This document shows positions 39,741-48,624 of a DNA stretch of 64,000 nt, piece after piece (within the stretch, counting starts at the first letter, position 1; every line of letters begins with the position of its first letter). Source of the DNA: Tepidicella xavieri (lineage in GTDB: Bacteria; Pseudomonadota; Gammaproteobacteria; Burkholderiales; Burkholderiaceae_C); NCBI RefSeq assembly GCF_004363315.1, contig NZ_SNYL01000005.1, positions 1-64,000 on the forward strand. Reading direction: 5' to 3'. The position numbers and the translations under genes are program-made. The notes beneath the pieces are model-generated. The model ran no database searches and had not been told where the DNA came from. It saw only the letters and a list, made by a program, of their open reading frames with translations.

Positions 39741-42023
39741 TCAGCGCTTGCCTTTTTTCGATTTGCCGCCCCCTCGCACAGACCGGGGCGCATCGGAGGA
39801 AGCGATCCGCTTGGAACCCGCTTTGGCGCCTGGGGCCCGCTTCTGCGGGTATTGTGCCCCACCTTGGGCGGACTTGGCTCGCCCGGCGCGGGCACGGCTG
39901 GGGCCATCGGGCTCGTCGCCATGCTTGTCGCGCAAGGCACGCGCCAGCACCTCCTCGTCCGGGCGAACGAGCCGGAAATCCACCCGGCGCCCGTCCAGAT
40001 CGACCCGGCTGACCTGCACATGCACCTTGGAGCCCAAGGTGTAGCGGATGCCGGTGCGCTCACCGCGCAGTTCCTGCCGGGCCTCATCGTAGCGAAAATA
40101 TTCGCCACCGAGTTCCGTGATGTGAACCAGGCCCTCCACGTAGAGACTGTCCAGCGTCACGAACAGGCCGAAGCTGGTGACGGCGGTGACGATGCCGCTG
40201 AACTCCTCGCCCAGGCGCTCGCGCATGTATTTGCACTTGAGCCAGGCTTCCACGTCACGGCTGGCCTCGTCGGCGCGGCGTTCGTTGGCGCTGCAGTGGA
40301 GTCCGGCGGCCTCCCAGCCCAGCATTTCGGCGTGAGCGCGGCCGCTAGCCACCTTGCTCCGATGGGCCTGTTCGGCCGCGGAAGGCCCCTTGGCTGCCAG
40401 ACGCTTGGAGAGCTTGGCATGGGCTTCGCCGGGCGTCGGCAAAGCCGGCAGGTGGTATTTGCGTTCCTGGAGGATGGCTTTGATCACCCGGTGCACGAGC
40501 AGATCGGGGTAACGCCGGATGGGGCTGGTGAAATGGGTGTAGGCCTCGAACGCCAACCCGAAATGGCCGCTGTTGTGCGGCGTGTAGATGGCTTGTTGCA
40601 TGGAGCGCAGCAGCATCTGGTGGATCTGCTGGGCATCAGGCCTGTCCTCGGTGGCGTGGGCGAGTTGCTGGAAGTCCTTGGGTCGAGGCTCGTCGGGCAG
40701 GGACTGGGACACCCCCAGGGCCTTGAGGTACTGGCGCAAGACTTCCAGTTTCTCGGGCGTGGGGCCTTCATGCACCCGGAACAGGCCGAAGTGTCGGCTC
40801 TGCGCGATGAATTCGGCCGCGCACACATTGGCCGCCAGCATCGCTTCTTCGATGAGCTTGTGGGCGTCGTTGCGCGTGCGCGGCACGATGCGCTCGATGC
40901 GCCCCGCCTCGTCACAGACGATCTGCGTCTCCACCGTCTCGAAATCCACCGCGCCCCGCCGCTCACGCGCCGCCAGCAGCGCGCGATAGACATCGTGCAG
41001 GTTGAGCAGGTGCGGCACCAGGGCTTGGCGTTGCTGCGCCTCGGGCCCGCGGGTGTTCTGCAAAATGGCGGCCACCTCGGTGTAGGTCAGGCGGCCATGG
41101 CTGAACATCACGCCAGGGTAGAACTGGTAGGCGTGAATGTCGCCCTTGGCATTGATGAGCATATCGCAGACCATGCACAGGCGCTCGACCTCGGGGTTGA
41201 GCGAGCACAGCCCGTTGGAGAGCTTTTCCGGCAGCATGGGGATGACGCGGCGCGGAAAATACACGCTCGTGGCCCGGTCATAGGCGTCCACATCGAGCGC
41301 CGAGCCGGTTTCCACATAGTGGCTCACGTCCGCGATGGCCACCACGAGCCGCCAGCCTTTGCCCCGCCCCACCCGAGCCGGCTCGCAATAGACGGCGTCA
41401 TCGAAATCACGCGCATCCTCGCCATCGATGGTGACCAGGGGCACATCCGTCAGATCCACGCGGCCACGCTTATCGGATGGGCGCACCTTGTCGGGCAGCG
41501 CGCGTGCCTGCGCCAGCGCCGCCTCGGAAAACTCGTGCGGCACCCCGTACTTGCGCACCGCGATCTCGATTTCCATGCCCGGGTCGTCGATGTCGCCCAA
41601 CACCTCCTTGACCCGCCCCACCGGCTGGCCATAGAGCGCCGGCGGCTCGGTCAATTCCACCACGACCACCTGGCCGGGCTTGGCCGAACCCGTGGCCCCA
41701 CGCGGGATGAGGACATCCTGACCGTAGCGCTTGTCTTCGGGGGCCACCAGCCACACGCCGCTTTCTTGCAGCAGCCGGCCGATGATGGGGGCGCTGGAGC
41801 GTTCGATGATTTCGGTCACCCGCCCCTCGGGCCGCCCACGCCGGTCGTATCGAACGACGCGGGCCTTGACCCGGTCCTTGTGCAAGACGGCCCGCATTTC
41901 GTTGGGGGGCAGGTAGAGGTCGGGCTGTCCGTCGTCACGGACCACGAAGCCGTGCCCGTCGCGATGGCCATGCACCACGCCTTCAAATTCGGACAACAGC
42001 AGATTCTGGTTTTTTTCTTTCAC
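39741..42023 (-). CDS. rnr: Ribonuclease R
   Basis: RNase R is a processive 3'-5' exoribonuclease that degrades structured RNA. The 760 residues have N-terminal cold-shock-like RNA-binding domains (FVVRDDGQPDLYLPPNEM), the RNB catalytic domain (VVAIADVSHYVETGSALDVDAYDRATSVYFPRRVIPMLPEKLSNGLCSLNP, with the Asp cluster) and an S1 domain (FSGIVTAVTSFGLFVTLD, about 625-705). A Lys/Arg/Gly-rich tail (SKKGKR) closes the protein. The start is a GTG at 42023 with a weak site upstream. It is divergent from the first tRNA-Leu gene. Confidence 0.95.
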   Translation of the reverse strand: MKEKNQNLLLSEFEGVVHGHRDGHGFVVRDDGQPDLYLPPNEMRAVLHKDRVKARVVRYDRRGRPEGRVTEIIERSSAPIIGRLLQESGVWLVAPEDKRYGQDVLIPRGATGSAKPGQVVVVELTEPPALYGQPVGRVKEVLGDIDDPGMEIEIAVRKYGVPHEFSEAALAQARALPDKVRPSDKRGRVDLTDVPLVTIDGEDARDFDDAVYCEPARVGRGKGWRLVVAIADVSHYVETGSALDVDAYDRATSVYFPRRVIPMLPEKLSNGLCSLNPEVERLCMVCDMLINAKGDIHAYQFYPGVMFSHGRLTYTEVAAILQNTRGPEAQQRQALVPHLLNLHDVYRALLAARERRGAVDFETVETQIVCDEAGRIERIVPRTRNDAHKLIEEAMLAANVCAAEFIAQSRHFGLFRVHEGPTPEKLEVLRQYLKALGVSQSLPDEPRPKDFQQLAHATEDRPDAQQIHQMLLRSMQQAIYTPHNSGHFGLAFEAYTHFTSPIRRYPDLLVHRVIKAILQERKYHLPALPTPGEAHAKLSKRLAAKGPSAAEQAHRSKVASGRAHAEMLGWEAAGLHCSANERRADEASRDVEAWLKCKYMRERLGEEFSGIVTAVTSFGLFVTLDSLYVEGLVHITELGGEYFRYDEARQELRGERTGIRYTLGSKVHVQVSRVDLDGRRVDFRLVRPDEEVLARALRDKHGDEPDGPSRARAGRAKSAQGGAQYPQKRAPGAKAGSKRIASSDAPRSVRGGGKSKKGKR

Positions 42024-42060
42024 TCAAAAGCCTGGAAACTCGCCAACAAGGCATCAGACA

Positions 42061-42069
42061 TGCTATACT
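42061..42069 (+). promoter_or_regulatory. Extended -10 (TGCTATACT) for the first tRNA-Leu
   Basis: TGC-TATACT ends 16 bases before the mature tRNA start, a usual distance for a short tRNA leader. No convincing -35 was seen. The equivalent element before the second copy is at 42308-42316. Confidence 0.5.
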
Positions 42070-42085
42070 TTCAGCTTATCTGAAA

Positions 42086-42170
<85 letters not shown>

Positions 42171-42185
42171 ATCATAAAGAGTAAA

Positions 42186-42216
42186 GCCTGCAGATTTCAT
42201 GTCTGCGGGCTTTTTT
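42186..42216 (+). terminator. Rho-independent terminator after tRNA-Leu copy 1
   Basis: GCCTGCAGA pairs with TCTGCGGGC (one G-U pair) around a 7-base loop, followed by TTTTTTC. It ends the first tRNA transcript, so the second copy needs its own promoter. Confidence 0.85.
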
Positions 42217-42307
42217 CTTGGGTTACGCACCTTGCGCTGCACACAGCGCTTGCCACCCGCGCGAGTGATGTTTGCCATGACCAACCCCCAAAAGACGGGG
42301 CAGATCG

Positions 42308-42316
42308 TGCTATAGT
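42308..42316 (+). promoter_or_regulatory. Extended -10 (TGCTATAGT) for the second tRNA-Leu
   Basis: TGC-TATAGT lies 16 bases before the mature 5' end, the same spacing as for copy 1. The 162-base gap between the two tRNA genes otherwise holds only the terminator of copy 1 and no gene. Confidence 0.5.
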
Positions 42317-42332
42317 AGCGGTCTTCCTGAAA

Positions 42333-42417
<85 letters not shown>

Positions 42418-42425
42418 GATGATCG

Positions 42426-42456
42426 AGGCCTGCATTGCAGGCCTTTGTCGTTTTCA
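42426..42456 (+). terminator. Terminator after tRNA-Leu copy 2
   Basis: AGGCCTGCA and TGCAGGCCT are perfect complements separated by one base, forming a tight stem-loop, followed by TTGTCGTTTT. It lies nine bases after the tRNA and touches the stop codon of the convergent rimO gene. Confidence 0.65.
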
Positions 42457-43839
42457 GACCGGCAGACCCACGAGGTCGTGTCCTTCGGCGGCCACGATGC
42501 GGGCCTTGATGAAGTCGCCGACCTTGTAGGTCTTGCTCGCTTTTTCTGGCGGCAGCAGGCGAACCACGCCGTCGATCTCGGGCGCATCGGCGTAGCTGCG
42601 GCCCAGCCCGCCCTTCTTGCCCAGGCCGTTGGCCTGGTCCACCAGCACTTGCATGGTGGCTCCCACGCGGCGTGCCAGCCGCTGGGCCGACACCTGCTCG
42701 GCCACCGCCATGAAGCGTACCTGGCGCTCCTGCCGCACCGCATCGGGCAATGCACCGGGCAGCGCATTGGCCGCCGCCCCCTCCACCGGGGAGTAAGCAA
42801 AGCAGCCGGCGCGGTCGATCTGCGCCTCGCGCACAAAGTCCAGCAGGTGCAGGAACTCGTCCTCCGTTTCCCCGGGAAAGCCGGCGATAAAGGTGCTGCG
42901 CACCACGATTTCCGGGCACAGTTCGCGCCAGCGCTGGATGCGCTCCAGGTTCTTCTCGCCGCTGGCCGGCCGCTTCATGCGGCGCAGCACCTCGGGGTGG
43001 CTGTGCTGAAAAGGCACGTCCAGGTACGGCAGCACCAGGCCTTCGGCCATCAGCGGAACGATCTCGTCCACATGCGGATAGGGATACACGTAGTGCAAAC
43101 GCACCCAAGCGCCGTGCGCCCGCGCCAGCTCGCCCAAGGCGCGAACCAGGTCGAACATCCGGGTCTTGACGGGCTTACCATCCCAGAAGCCGGTGCGGTA
43201 CCTCACGTCCACGCCGTAGGCCGACGTGTCTTGACTGACCACCAGCAGTTCCTTGACGCCCGCTTCGAACAGCTTGCGGGCTTCGGTCAGCACATCGCCC
43301 ACCGGCCGGCTGACCAGATCGCCCCGCATGGACGGGATGATGCAGAAGGTGCATCGATGGTTGCAACCCTCGCTGATCTTGAGGTAGGCGTAGTGGCGCG
43401 GGGTGAGCTTGATGCCTTGCGGGGGCACGAGATCGACGAATGGATCGTGCGGCTTGGGCAGGTGGCGGTGGACCGCTTCCATCACCTCGTGGGTGGCGTG
43501 CGGCCCGGTGACGGCAAGCACCGACGGGTGGATGCTGCGCACCATGTTCTGTCCGGCATCGTCTTGTCGGGCCCCCAGGCAGCCGGTCACGATCACCTTG
43601 CCGTTTTCGGCCAACGCTTCGCCGATCGTGTCCAGGCTTTCCTTGACCGCTTCGTCAATGAAGCCGCACGTGTTCACGATGACCAGATCGGCGCCTTCGA
43701 AAGTCTTGCTGGTCTGATAGCCCTCGGCGCTGAGTTGCGTGAGGATGAGTTCGGAGTCCGTCAGGGCCTTGGGACAGCCCAGGCTGACGAAGCCCACCTT
43801 GGGGGCGGCGGGCGTGGCAGGGGTGATGGTGTCGCTCAT
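42454..43839 (-). CDS. rimO: Ribosomal protein S12 methylthiotransferase
   Basis: RimO is a radical-SAM enzyme that adds a methylthio group to a conserved Asp of S12. The 461 residues comprise the UPF0004 domain with Cys22, Cys58 and Cys87 ([21 protein letters not shown]) for one Fe-S cluster. The radical-SAM motif C159-x3-C163-x2-C166 follows in [16 protein letters not shown], and a C-terminal TRAM domain. [10 protein letters not shown] and the CIIP-x-MRG text separate RimO from MiaB. It is divergent from nothing near; convergent with the tRNA pair. Confidence 0.96.
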   Translation of the reverse strand: MSDTITPATPAAPKVGFVSLGCPKALTDSELILTQLSAEGYQTSKTFEGADLVIVNTCGFIDEAVKESLDTIGEALAENGKVIVTGCLGARQDDAGQNMVRSIHPSVLAVTGPHATHEVMEAVHRHLPKPHDPFVDLVPPQGIKLTPRHYAYLKISEGCNHRCTFCIIPSMRGDLVSRPVGDVLTEARKLFEAGVKELLVVSQDTSAYGVDVRYRTGFWDGKPVKTRMFDLVRALGELARAHGAWVRLHYVYPYPHVDEIVPLMAEGLVLPYLDVPFQHSHPEVLRRMKRPASGEKNLERIQRWRELCPEIVVRSTFIAGFPGETEDEFLHLLDFVREAQIDRAGCFAYSPVEGAAANALPGALPDAVRQERQVRFMAVAEQVSAQRLARRVGATMQVLVDQANGLGKKGGLGRSYADAPEIDGVVRLLPPEKASKTYKVGDFIKARIVAAEGHDLVGLPV

Positions 43840-43893
43840 GGGCCCCGATTGTCTCAGGTCGGCGCCCCGCGCTCCAGCGCCTGCGACGAGTTC

Positions 43894-44391
43894 TCAGTTG
43901 CGCTTGACGCCCATGGCCTCCCACATCTTTTCCTGCATCTGGGCAAAGGCGTTCATGCCCGGCATCACCTGGGCCTGCATCCCCATGAATTGCTGCCAGA
44001 GCTCCGGTGTCCATCCTTTGGACGGGTCGGTCATGGATTTCTGAAAGTCCATGAAGAGTTGCAGGTTCTTTTCGAGGTAGGAGCCCATGTAGCCCTGCAT
44101 GGCATGGCCGTAGAAGCGGATGATGTTGGCCAGCATGCTTTCAGAAAACAATGGCACGCCGGCGGTTTCTTCCTCCAGGATGATCTGCAACAGTATGCTG
44201 CGGGTGAGGTCGTCGCCCGTCTTGGCATCTCGAACGACGAAAGGCTCACCCCGCATCACCAGCGCCTTGACTTCGGCCAGCGTGATGTAGGAGGACGAAT
44301 CGGTGTCGTAGAGGCGGCGGTTGGGGTATTTTTTGATGACGCGAACGGACTTGCCGGGGGCGGCCGCTGCCTCGGCCTCTGGTTTCTGCAC
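43894..44391 (-). CDS. phaR: Polyhydroxyalkanoate synthesis repressor PhaR
   Basis: PhaR is a DNA-binding protein that also binds PHA granules and represses phasin genes until polymer appears. The 165 residues start with [29 protein letters not shown] (PHB/PHA accumulation DNA-binding domain, about 17-78), followed by the regulator domain ([32 protein letters not shown]). The chosen GTG at 44391 is eight bases after AGGAG. An earlier GTG at 44460 gives an atypical His-rich leader and overlaps a TACAAT -10. It is divergent from a reductase that fits PHA synthesis. Confidence 0.9.
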   Translation of the reverse strand: MQKPEAEAAAAPGKSVRVIKKYPNRRLYDTDSSSYITLAEVKALVMRGEPFVVRDAKTGDDLTRSILLQIILEEETAGVPLFSESMLANIIRFYGHAMQGYMGSYLEKNLQLFMDFQKSMTDPSKGWTPELWQQFMGMQAQVMPGMNAFAQMQEKMWEAMGVKRN

Positions 44392-44460
44392 GGGGCCAAC
44401 TCCTGTGTGAACGGGCAAGCGATACGGCGACTGCCCATGGAATCGATGATGGTGGCTCAC

Positions 44461-44466
44461 ATTGTA
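44461..44466 (-). promoter_or_regulatory. phaR: Possible -10 (TACAAT) for phaR
   Basis: The minus strand reads CTTCTACAATGTG 70 bases before the GTG start at 44391. A start from here would exclude the earlier GTG. The remaining 195-base divergent gap may also contain a rightward -10 (TAAGAT at 44549); neither has a good -35. Confidence 0.35.
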
Positions 44467-44586
44467 GAAGCCTGCCCAGACAGAGCGCAGCAGGATTTAC
44501 CCTTTGCCCACCTGTTCGGCCTGCGCCCACGCCCCCGGCGCAGACCGTTAAGATTCATCACTTTCCACCACGACAGGTTCCCCCCT

Positions 44587-45330
44587 ATGAAACGACTCGA
44601 AGGAAAAATCGGCCTGATCACCGGCGCCGGTCAAGGCATAGGCGAAGCCACAGCCCTGAAATTCGCGACCGAAGGGGCCACGGTAATCGTCTGCGATGTG
44701 CGCCAGCCGGCGGTCGATGCGGTGGCGCGACGCTGCGAGGCCCTGGGCGCGACGGCGCTGGGTTGCGTGATGGACGTGACCCAGCGCCCCATGGTGGACG
44801 CGGTCGTGCGGCAGGTGCTGGAACGCTTTGGCCGCATCGACGTGCTGGTCAACAACGCCGGCATCACCCAGGATGCGCGTCTGCAAAAAATGACCCAGGA
44901 GCAATTTGACCGCGTCATCGACGTCAACTTGCGGGGCGTGTTCCATTGCAGCCAGGCGGTCGCCGACATCATGGTCGCCCAAGGCAGCGGGGTGATTCTC
45001 AACGCCTCCAGCGTGGTGGGCATCTATGGCAATTTTGGCCAGACGAACTATGCCGCCACCAAGTTCGGCGTCATCGGTTTTACCAAGACCTGGAGCCGAG
45101 AACTCGGCCCCAAAGGGGTGCGGGTCAATGCCGTGGCGCCGGGTTTCGTGGACACGCCGATCCTGCGCACCATCCCGCAGAAAGTGCTGCAAGAGATGGA
45201 GCACAAAGTGCCTTTGAAGCGGTTGGGCAAGCCCGAGGAAGTGGCCAATGTGTATGCCTTCCTCGCCAGCGACGAGGCCAGCTACATCAATGGCGCGGTC
45301 ATCGAAGTCTGCGGCGGGATGACGGTCTGA
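44587..45330 (+). CDS. SDR reductase: acetoacetyl-CoA reductase or FabG-type 3-oxoacyl-ACP reductase
   Basis: This is an NAD(P)H-dependent short-chain dehydrogenase of 247 residues. The cofactor motif is TGAGQGIG (12-19), with NNAG at 89-92. The catalytic tetrad is Asn114, Ser142, Tyr155 and Lys159 ([23 protein letters not shown]), with a C-terminal [12 protein letters not shown]. It is closer in text to FabG than to classical PhaB, but adjacency to phaR suggests supply of 3-hydroxyacyl units for PHA. Either assignment is possible. Three bases separate it from the first transporter gene downstream. Confidence 0.85.
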   Translation: MKRLEGKIGLITGAGQGIGEATALKFATEGATVIVCDVRQPAVDAVARRCEALGATALGCVMDVTQRPMVDAVVRQVLERFGRIDVLVNNAGITQDARLQKMTQEQFDRVIDVNLRGVFHCSQAVADIMVAQGSGVILNASSVVGIYGNFGQTNYAATKFGVIGFTKTWSRELGPKGVRVNAVAPGFVDTPILRTIPQKVLQEMEHKVPLKRLGKPEEVANVYAFLASDEASYINGAVIEVCGGMTV

Positions 45331-45333
45331 GCG

Positions 45334-45915
45334 ATGCAGCCTGATGCGCCGAACCGGCCCGCTTCGCGCTGGGATCTGTTTCTGTCGTTCTCGGCCATTG
45401 CCCTGCAAGGGTTTGGCGGCGTGATTGCCATCATCCAGCGGGAACTGGTCGAGAAAAAACGCTGGCTGACACCGACGCAGTTTATCGAGGACTGGGCCGT
45501 GGCCCAGACGCTGCCTGGCCCCAACGTGGTGAACCTGTCGTTGATGATCGGCGGAAGACACTTCGGACTCAGCGGAGCACTGGCTGCCCTGGCCGGCATG
45601 CTGACGGCACCGCTGCTGGTGGTGCTGATCATGGCGATTGCCTTTTCCACGGTGGCCGACGCGCCCACGGCGCAAGGCGCTCTGCGCGGAATGGGCGCTG
45701 TGGCAGCCGGGCTGATCATGGCCACCGGCTTGCGGCTCGTGGGAAGCTTGCGGGGCAACGTCATGGGCATGTCGGCATGCATCGCCCTGGCCGCTGCCAC
45801 TTTCGTCGCCATTGCCTGGCTGCGGGTGCCACTGGCATGGGTACTGCTGGTGCTCGGCGGGCTGGGCTGCGTATGGGCGTGGCGTCGGCTCGGCCGGCAG
45901 GAGTGGCGATCGTGA
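45334..45915 (+). CDS. Chromate transporter, CHR family, first half-protein
   Basis: This is an inner-membrane protein of 193 residues corresponding to one CHR domain. Seen are SAIALQGFGGVIAIIQRELVEKKRWLT, the conserved AQTLPGPNVVNLSLMIG, and about five to six helices. Short CHR proteins act as pairs; the second half follows with a GTGA overlap. Known relatives export chromate or related anions in exchange with sulfate; the real substrate here is untested. Confidence 0.87.
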   Translation: MQPDAPNRPASRWDLFLSFSAIALQGFGGVIAIIQRELVEKKRWLTPTQFIEDWAVAQTLPGPNVVNLSLMIGGRHFGLSGALAALAGMLTAPLLVVLIMAIAFSTVADAPTAQGALRGMGAVAAGLIMATGLRLVGSLRGNVMGMSACIALAAATFVAIAWLRVPLAWVLLVLGGLGCVWAWRRLGRQEWRS

Positions 45916-46508
45916 GCATCACGCTGCTGCCTGGCGACTGGCTGAATCTGTTTCTGCATTTCACGGTGCTGTCATTGCTGGCCGTGGGGGGCGCCATCAC
46001 CACAGCGCCTGAAATGCACCGCTATCTGGTCAGCCAGCAGCAATGGCTGACAGATGCCCAGTTCACTGCCTCCATCGCGCTGGCACAAGCAGCTCCCGGC
46101 CCCAATCTGCTGTTCGTGGCGCTACTGGGCTGGAACGTGGGCCTCAATGCGGCGGGGGGTGCTGCCGCTGGGGCGACCGCCTGGGGTTGGGGAATGGCAG
46201 GGGTGGTGGTGGCCATGACGGCCATCCTGATCCCCTCGTCCACGTTGACCTATGTGGTCACGCAATGGGCTCACCGCAACCGCGAGCGCCGCGGCGTGAA
46301 AGCGTTCAAGCAGGGAATGGCGCCCGTGGTGATTGCCTTGCTGCTGGCCACCGGCTGGCTGCTGAGCGCTGCCCACCCCTCACCGACCGAGCATTGGCGG
46401 CTGTGGCTGCTGACGGCGCTGACCACGCTGATCGTCTGGAAAACCCGGGTACATCTGTTGGCACTCATCGCTGCTGGAGGCATGCTAGGGGCCATAGGGG
46501 TGGTGTGA
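45912..46508 (+). CDS. Chromate transporter, CHR family, second half-protein
   Basis: This is the partner CHR domain of 198 residues beginning with a GTG that overlaps the stop of the first half by four bases (GTGA). Conserved features are HFTVLSLLAVGGAITTAPEMHRYLV and LAQAAPGPNLLFVALLGWNVG, with about six helices. The membrane topology is expected to be opposite to that of its partner, as in other short-chain CHR pairs. It is convergent with rlmB, five bases apart. Confidence 0.87.
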   Translation: MSITLLPGDWLNLFLHFTVLSLLAVGGAITTAPEMHRYLVSQQQWLTDAQFTASIALAQAAPGPNLLFVALLGWNVGLNAAGGAAAGATAWGWGMAGVVVAMTAILIPSSTLTYVVTQWAHRNRERRGVKAFKQGMAPVVIALLLATGWLLSAAHPSPTEHWRLWLLTALTTLIVWKTRVHLLALIAAGGMLGAIGVV

Positions 46509-46513
46509 ACCCG

Positions 46514-47257
46514 TCAGGAGCGCTGGCGCAGGGCCTCGTACAGGCAAACCGCGCTGGCCACCGACACGTTGAGGCTCTCCACCGCGCCGCGCATGGGGAT
46601 GCTGACCAATTCGTCGCAGGTTTTGCGCGTGAGCTGACGCATCCCCGGCCCTTCGGCCCCGAGCACCAGCGCCACCGGACCCCGGAGATCGACCTGGTAC
46701 AGCGTCTTGGGCGCGTCATCGCTGGTGCCAATGACCCAGATGTGGCGCTCCTTGAGTTCGTTGAGGGTGCGCGCCAGATTGGTGACCATGAAGTAAGGCA
46801 CCGTCTCGGCAGCGCCACTGGCCACCTTGGCCACGGTGGCGTTGATGCCGCAGGCATGGTCTTTGGGCGCAATCACGGCATGCGCGCCAGCGCCATCGGC
46901 CACACGCAGGCAAGCGCCGAGGTTGTGCGGATCGGTCACGCCGTCGAGCACGAGCAGCAAAGGCGCCTCTGTGCCCTGCTCCAGTTGGTCCAGCAAGTCG
47001 TCGAGGGAACGGGCCTGGGCCACCGGTTGCACGCGTGCCGCCACCCCCTGATGCCCATGGCTGCCGGCCAGTTTGGCAATGCGCAGACCGTCGGCCTCGA
47101 TGAGCCGGGCGCCGGCTTCCTTGGCGCGTTCGATGAATTGCCGCATCCGCGCGTCGCGTCGGTTCGGGTCGATGTAGATTTCGATGATGGAGTCCGGTGC
47201 CGTCTTGAGGCGCACGCCCACGGCATGAAAGCCGAACAAAACTTTAGGGGAAGACAT
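46514..47257 (-). CDS. rlmB: 23S rRNA (guanosine-2'-O)-methyltransferase RlmB
   Basis: RlmB methylates G2251 of 23S rRNA in the peptidyl-transferase region. The 247 residues hold an N-terminal substrate domain ([38 protein letters not shown]) and the SpoU knot: [40 protein letters not shown] and [23 protein letters not shown]. The start at 47257 gives the usual family N-terminus. It lies ten bases after the LolD-like ATPase gene, suggesting co-transcription. Confidence 0.94.
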   Translation of the reverse strand: MSSPKVLFGFHAVGVRLKTAPDSIIEIYIDPNRRDARMRQFIERAKEAGARLIEADGLRIAKLAGSHGHQGVAARVQPVAQARSLDDLLDQLEQGTEAPLLLVLDGVTDPHNLGACLRVADGAGAHAVIAPKDHACGINATVAKVASGAAETVPYFMVTNLARTLNELKERHIWVIGTSDDAPKTLYQVDLRGPVALVLGAEGPGMRQLTRKTCDELVSIPMRGAVESLNVSVASAVCLYEALRQRS

Positions 47258-47267
47258 CCCCGGATTA

Positions 47268-47957
47268 TCAGGCCTCGACGGCTTGGACTTCGCGCGCCCG
47301 TCCCGCCTCGATGGTGATGCGTCGCTCACAGCGCTGGGCGATCGAGCGGTCGTGCGTGACCAGCACGAGCGTGGTGCCCTGCTCGCGGTTGAGGTCGAAC
47401 ATCAGTTCCATGACCTTCTCGCCAGTGGCAAAGTCCAGGCTGCCGGTGGGCTCATCGGCCAGCAACACGGCCGGCCGCACCACGAAAGCCCGCGCCAATG
47501 CCACGCGCTGCTGCTCCCCGCCGGAAAGCACCTTGGGGTAATGGCCCAGCCGTTCACCCAGGCCCACCCGCTGCAGCATCTGGGTGGCAGCCTCTCGGGC
47601 ATCGCGCCGCCCCGCCAGTTCCAGGGGCAGCATCACGTTTTCCAGCGCGGTGAGGTTCCCCAGCAATTGGAAGCTCTGGAAAACGAAACCCACCTTTTGC
47701 GCACGCACGGCGGCGCGTTGGTCTTCGTCGAGTGCGAAAATGTCTTGCCCATCGATGTGAACCGTTCCGCGTGTCGGCGTATCCAACCCCGCGACGATGG
47801 ACAGCAGCGTGCTCTTGCCCGAGCCGGAAGCGCCCACGATGGCCACCGTCTCGCCCCGGCGCAACTCGAAATCGATGTCGCGCAGAATGTCCAGCGTCCC
47901 GGTGGCGTCGGTCACCGACTTGAACACATGCTGTACCGCAATGATCACATCCGACAT
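47268..47957 (-). CDS. ABC transporter ATP-binding protein, LolD/YbbA-like
   Basis: This is a cytoplasmic ATPase of 229 residues with Walker [10 protein letters not shown] (about 43-51), signature [14 protein letters not shown], Walker [13 protein letters not shown] and the switch His in VTHDRSI. Text and the neighbouring esterase match YbbA, which in Escherichia coli pairs with permease YbbP and is divergent from tesA. Here no permease gene follows; rlmB does. An alternative ATG at 47969 would overlap the start of the divergent esterase gene. Confidence 0.9.
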   Translation of the reverse strand: MSDVIIAVQHVFKSVTDATGTLDILRDIDFELRRGETVAIVGASGSGKSTLLSIVAGLDTPTRGTVHIDGQDIFALDEDQRAAVRAQKVGFVFQSFQLLGNLTALENVMLPLELAGRRDAREAATQMLQRVGLGERLGHYPKVLSGGEQQRVALARAFVVRPAVLLADEPTGSLDFATGEKVMELMFDLNREQGTTLVLVTHDRSIAQRCERRITIEAGRAREVQAVEA

Positions 47958-47967
47958 GAAAACGCCC

Positions 47968-48615
47968 ATGCAATTGAACAGACGACACTTTAACGCGATC
48001 GCCGTGGCCGCTGCCGTGGCGGGGTCTTGGCCGGCGCTGGCGCAGTCGCGCGAAGCCGTGGTGTTGATCGTGGGCGATTCCTTGAGTGCCGAGTATGGGT
48101 TGCGCCGGGGCAGCGGCTGGGTGGCCCTGCTGGAACAAAGGCTGCAGGCCGAAGGGCGATCGGTGCGCGTCGTCAATGCCAGCATCAGCGGCGACACCAC
48201 CTCGGGCGGACGGTCGCGTCTGCCCGCGCTGCTGCGCACGCATCGCCCGGATGTGGTGGTGATCGAACTCGGGGGCAACGACGCCCTGCGCGGCCTGCCG
48301 CTGGACATGACGCGCGACAACCTGCGCACCATGGTGCAGGCCAGCCGCCAGGCCGGCTCCCGGGTGCTGCTCGTGGGCATGGAGATGCCCCCCAATTACG
48401 GCGCCCGTTATGCCGAGGAATTCCGACAGGTCTTTGTCGATGTGGCCCGCAGCGAAAACGTCCCACTCGTGCCCTTCTTCCTCAAGGGCGTGGCCGACGG
48501 CCCCGACCCGGTGGCCCTGTTCCAGCCCGACCGCATCCACCCCAACGAGGCGGCACAGCCCATCATGCTGGACAATGTATGGCCACGCTTGCGCGAACTG
48601 CTGCCCAAAGGCTGA
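47968..48615 (+). CDS. tesA: GDSL esterase / multifunctional acyl-CoA thioesterase I-like
   Basis: This exported SGNH hydrolase of 215 residues has a leader with NRRHFNAIAVAAAVAG (Tat-like) cleaved near PALAQ. Block I is VGDSLSAEYG with Ser38, then Gly in ISGDTTSGG, GGNDALRG with Asn, and the Asp-x-x-His dyad in DRIHPNEA. Relatives such as TesA hydrolyse acyl-CoA, esters and lysophospholipids in the periplasm. The start codon lies ten bases from that of the divergent ATPase gene. An ATG at 47956 is also in frame. Confidence 0.9.
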   Translation: MQLNRRHFNAIAVAAAVAGSWPALAQSREAVVLIVGDSLSAEYGLRRGSGWVALLEQRLQAEGRSVRVVNASISGDTTSGGRSRLPALLRTHRPDVVVIELGGNDALRGLPLDMTRDNLRTMVQASRQAGSRVLLVGMEMPPNYGARYAEEFRQVFVDVARSENVPLVPFFLKGVADGPDPVALFQPDRIHPNEAAQPIMLDNVWPRLRELLPKG

Positions 48616-48624
48616 CCCGACTCC

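Noticed and set aside
39552-42083. An 843-codon plus-strand frame opposite rnr
   Set aside because: The minus strand encodes RNase R with all its domains; the plus frame is His/Gln/Arg/Gly-rich without motifs.
44392-44460. Longer PhaR starting at 44460
   Set aside because: The GTG there overlaps a TACAAT -10 and lacks a ribosome site, while the GTG at 44391 follows AGGAG.
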